In this document: positions 62,190 to 64,000 of the stretch, in pieces
Numbering within the stretch: the stretch's first letter is position 1
Layout: each line of letters starts with the position of its first letter
DNA from: Fulvivirga maritima
GTDB lineage: Bacteria > Bacteroidota > Bacteroidia > Cytophagales > Cyclobacteriaceae
Length of the DNA stretch: 64,000 nucleotides
Direction: 5' to 3'
Assembly: GCF_021389955.1 (NCBI RefSeq)
Contig: NZ_CP089980.1
Coordinates: 3,405,001-3,469,000, forward strand
Notes under the pieces: model-generated
Databases searched by the model: none
What the model was told of the DNA's origin: nothing
The model's input: the letters and a program-made list of their open reading frames with translations, nothing else
Program-made: the position numbers and the translations under genes

Positions 62190-64000
62190 ATGAATATTTT
62201 TATACGATTTTCAAGGGCGGCTTTGCTATTGTGCATGGTGGCCTGTACTACTGTAGAAACTACGGAGGTATCAGAAAAGGAAGAGCCTAAAAATCCTTTG
62301 ATGCTTCATGAAAAGGAGATTGATGATCTCATAAGCAAAATGACATTGGAAGAAAAAGTGGGAATGATCCACGCTAGCTCTTCTTTTACTTCTGGTGGAG
62401 TAGAGCGGTTAGGTATCCCTGAACTTACCATGTCAGATGGTCCTCACGGAGTAAGACCTGAGCATGGCCGTGACTGGGCATTAGATAATGAAGGAACTGA
62501 CTCTGCCAGCTATCTTCCAGCAAGCATCACTTTGGCTTCTACCTGGAATCCTGAACTAGGTTACGCCTATGGAGAGGTATTAGGTAGTGAGGCCAATAAG
62601 AGAGGCAAAGATGTGATTCTTGGTCCTGGTATTAATATTATGAGAACGCCGCTTAACGGACGTAACTTCGAATACCAAGGTGAAGACCCTTATCTGGTTT
62701 CTAAAATGGCTGTGGGATATATCCGCGGAGTGCAAGATCAAGGTGTTGCAGCATCTTTAAAACATTATCTTGCTAATAATCAGGAAATAAAAAGATCTTC
62801 AATTAATGTGGAGATGAGCGAAAGAGCCCTTAGAGAAATCTATCTGCCTGGATTTGAAGCAGCAGTAAAAGAAGGTAATGTTTATACTGTTATGGGTTCA
62901 TATAATCAGTTTAGAGGTCAATTTGCAACTCATAATGAATACCTAATTAATGATGTGTTGAAAGATGAGTGGGGTTTCAAAGGTCTTGTAATGAGTGACT
63001 GGGGAGCTGTTCATGATACTAAACAGGCATTGGAATATGGTACTGATATAGAAATGGGAACTGATCTTAATCAAATGCCTAATATTGATTACTCTAAATT
63101 TTTCATGGGAGATACTGTACTCACTTTAGTAGAAAATGGAACTATAGATGAAGCTCTTATTGATGATAAAGTTCGTCGTATCCTTAGAGTAATGTATGCT
63201 ACTCATATGTTTGACGAAAGACCAGGTGGTAGCATCAATACACCTGCCCATCAGAAAACTGCTGAAAAAGTAGCTGAAGAAGGAATTGTATTATTAAAAA
63301 ATGATGGATTCTTGCCGCTAAGCAAAGAGGTGAAGAAGATAGCCGTTATTGGTGCTAATGCAGATTACAGCATGTCAATGGGCGGAGGCAGTAGCCAGGT
63401 AAGAGCGATACATGAAATTACACCATTAAAAGGAATCAAAGCCGTGGTAGGAGATAAAGTAGAGATTACTTATGCCCCAGGTTTTGAAATATCTAAAGAA
63501 GAAGCTGTAAATGAAACTTTAGTGGCAGAAGCTGTTAAAGCAGCTGCGGAAGCTGATTATGTAGTATATGTTGGAGGCTGGAATCACGGTTTTGGAACAG
63601 ACTGGAATGCTGGACGCTATGACATGGAAGGCGTAGATAAACCCAGCTTAAAAATGCCTGTTCAGCAAGATGAATTGATCAAAAAAGTAATTGCTGCTAA
63701 CCCTAAAACAGCAGTAGTGCTAATGGGAGGTGGAGCTATGGATGTGAGCCAGTGGTTGGCTGATGTTCCTGCTATTTTGTTTGCCGGATACCCTGGGATG
63801 GAAGGAGGAACAGCATTGGCTAAAATCCTCTTCGGAGATGCTAACCCTTCAGGTAAACTTACTTTCACATTCCCTAAGTCATTAGAAGATTCTCCAGCTC
63901 ATGCTATGGGTGAGTATCCTGGTGACGCTGACACTTTAAATGTTCATTATAATGAAGGTGTGTTTGTAGGTTACAGATATAATGATACTTATAATGTGGA
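62190..64000 (+). CDS. GH3 beta-glucosidase, lipoprotein (partial, runs off window end)
   Basis: The ATG at 62190 opens MNIFIRFSRAALLLCMVAC, a lipoprotein signal, and the frame is open to the last base (603 codons visible). The lipobox Cys is followed by TTVETTEVSEKEEP, so the export signal is weak. The GH3 barrel shows MSDGPHGVRP, the substrate loop RTPLNGRNFEYQGEDPYL and the KH motif SLKHYLANNQE. The nucleophile is Asp-270 in VMSDWGA. The second domain follows (KIAVIGANADYSMSMGGGSSQV). It is a different branch from the GH3 at 52724, closer to classical beta-glucosidases, and may be the start of further locus genes beyond the window. Confidence 0.87.
   Translation, partial: MNIFIRFSRAALLLCMVACTTVETTEVSEKEEPKNPLMLHEKEIDDLISKMTLEEKVGMIHASSSFTSGGVERLGIPELTMSDGPHGVRPEHGRDWALDNEGTDSASYLPASITLASTWNPELGYAYGEVLGSEANKRGKDVILGPGINIMRTPLNGRNFEYQGEDPYLVSKMAVGYIRGVQDQGVAASLKHYLANNQEIKRSSINVEMSERALREIYLPGFEAAVKEGNVYTVMGSYNQFRGQFATHNEYLINDVLKDEWGFKGLVMSDWGAVHDTKQALEYGTDIEMGTDLNQMPNIDYSKFFMGDTVLTLVENGTIDEALIDDKVRRILRVMYATHMFDERPGGSINTPAHQKTAEKVAEEGIVLLKNDGFLPLSKEVKKIAVIGANADYSMSMGGGSSQVRAIHEITPLKGIKAVVGDKVEITYAPGFEISKEEAVNETLVAEAVKAAAEADYVVYVGGWNHGFGTDWNAGRYDMEGVDKPSLKMPVQQDELIKKVIAANPKTAVVLMGGGAMDVSQWLADVPAILFAGYPGMEGGTALAKILFGDANPSGKLTFTFPKSLEDSPAHAMGEYPGDADTLNVHYNEGVFVGYRYNDTYNV

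Noticed and set aside
1-64000. CRISPR arrays, tRNA genes, insertion sequences, prophage or anti-phage clusters
   Set aside because: No repeat-spacer arrays, cloverleaf sequences, transposase frames or multi-gene defence modules were seen. The only restriction-like item is the broken HsdR-N-like gene.

Overview
The window looks like a chromosome segment of a Bacteroidota bacterium, most likely a Cytophagales-type (Fulvivirga-like) polysaccharide degrader. The evidence is two SusC/SusD pairs, a hybrid two-component sensor, a C-terminal sorting tail of the type IX secretion kind, Bacteroidota-style promoters (TTTG about 20 nt before TAnnTTTG), AT-rich intergenic DNA and several TTG starts. The genus is an inference. 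I saw no tRNA, rRNA, CRISPR array, insertion sequence or prophage.

Region 1 (1-22.7 kb) is mostly housekeeping. It holds the end of an ExbD pair (TonB energising), an MFS permease, an SLC13-type anion permease, a frameshifted HsdR-N-like gene, alanine dehydrogenase, and a fused E1 alpha/beta 2-oxoacid dehydrogenase. Next come a lipoprotein, a LuxE-like protein, a 48-residue lipoprotein absent from simple ORF lists, adenine deaminase, and the leftward run cysE-cysM-serine hydrolase. It ends with an ABC ATPase plus TolC pair that lacks a permease, ribosomal protein S1 with a structured leader, and an outer-membrane beta-barrel receptor.

Region 2 (23-58.7 kb, probably continuing past 64 kb) is a large polysaccharide utilisation locus. 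The first block is SusC, SusD, an SGBP with a xyloglucan-binding-type C-terminus, a four-repeat IPT/TIG lipoprotein, a secreted PHP-domain protein, and a 1373-residue hybrid sensor. The second block is a GH31 with PA14 insert, then SusC, SusD, a surface lipoprotein, GH5, GH2, a second GH31, GH3, a GH95-like enzyme and GH27. A further GH3 runs off the window end. GH5 endo-glucanase plus alpha-xylosidase, beta-galactosidase, fucosidase-like and beta-glucosidase activities together fit (fucogalacto)xyloglucan. The GH5 would cut at the surface, SusCD would import oligosaccharides, and the exo-enzymes would trim them in the periplasm. Four copies of a LacI-family-like operator (CAAnCGnTTG) stand upstream of the two SusC genes and the first GH31, suggesting a second regulator besides the hybrid sensor.

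Region 3 (58.8-62 kb) holds an M28 peptidase, a nucleoside 2-deoxyribosyltransferase, a Crp/Fnr regulator and a LigB/YgiD dioxygenase. A perfect FNR-type box lies between the last two, at a class II activator position.
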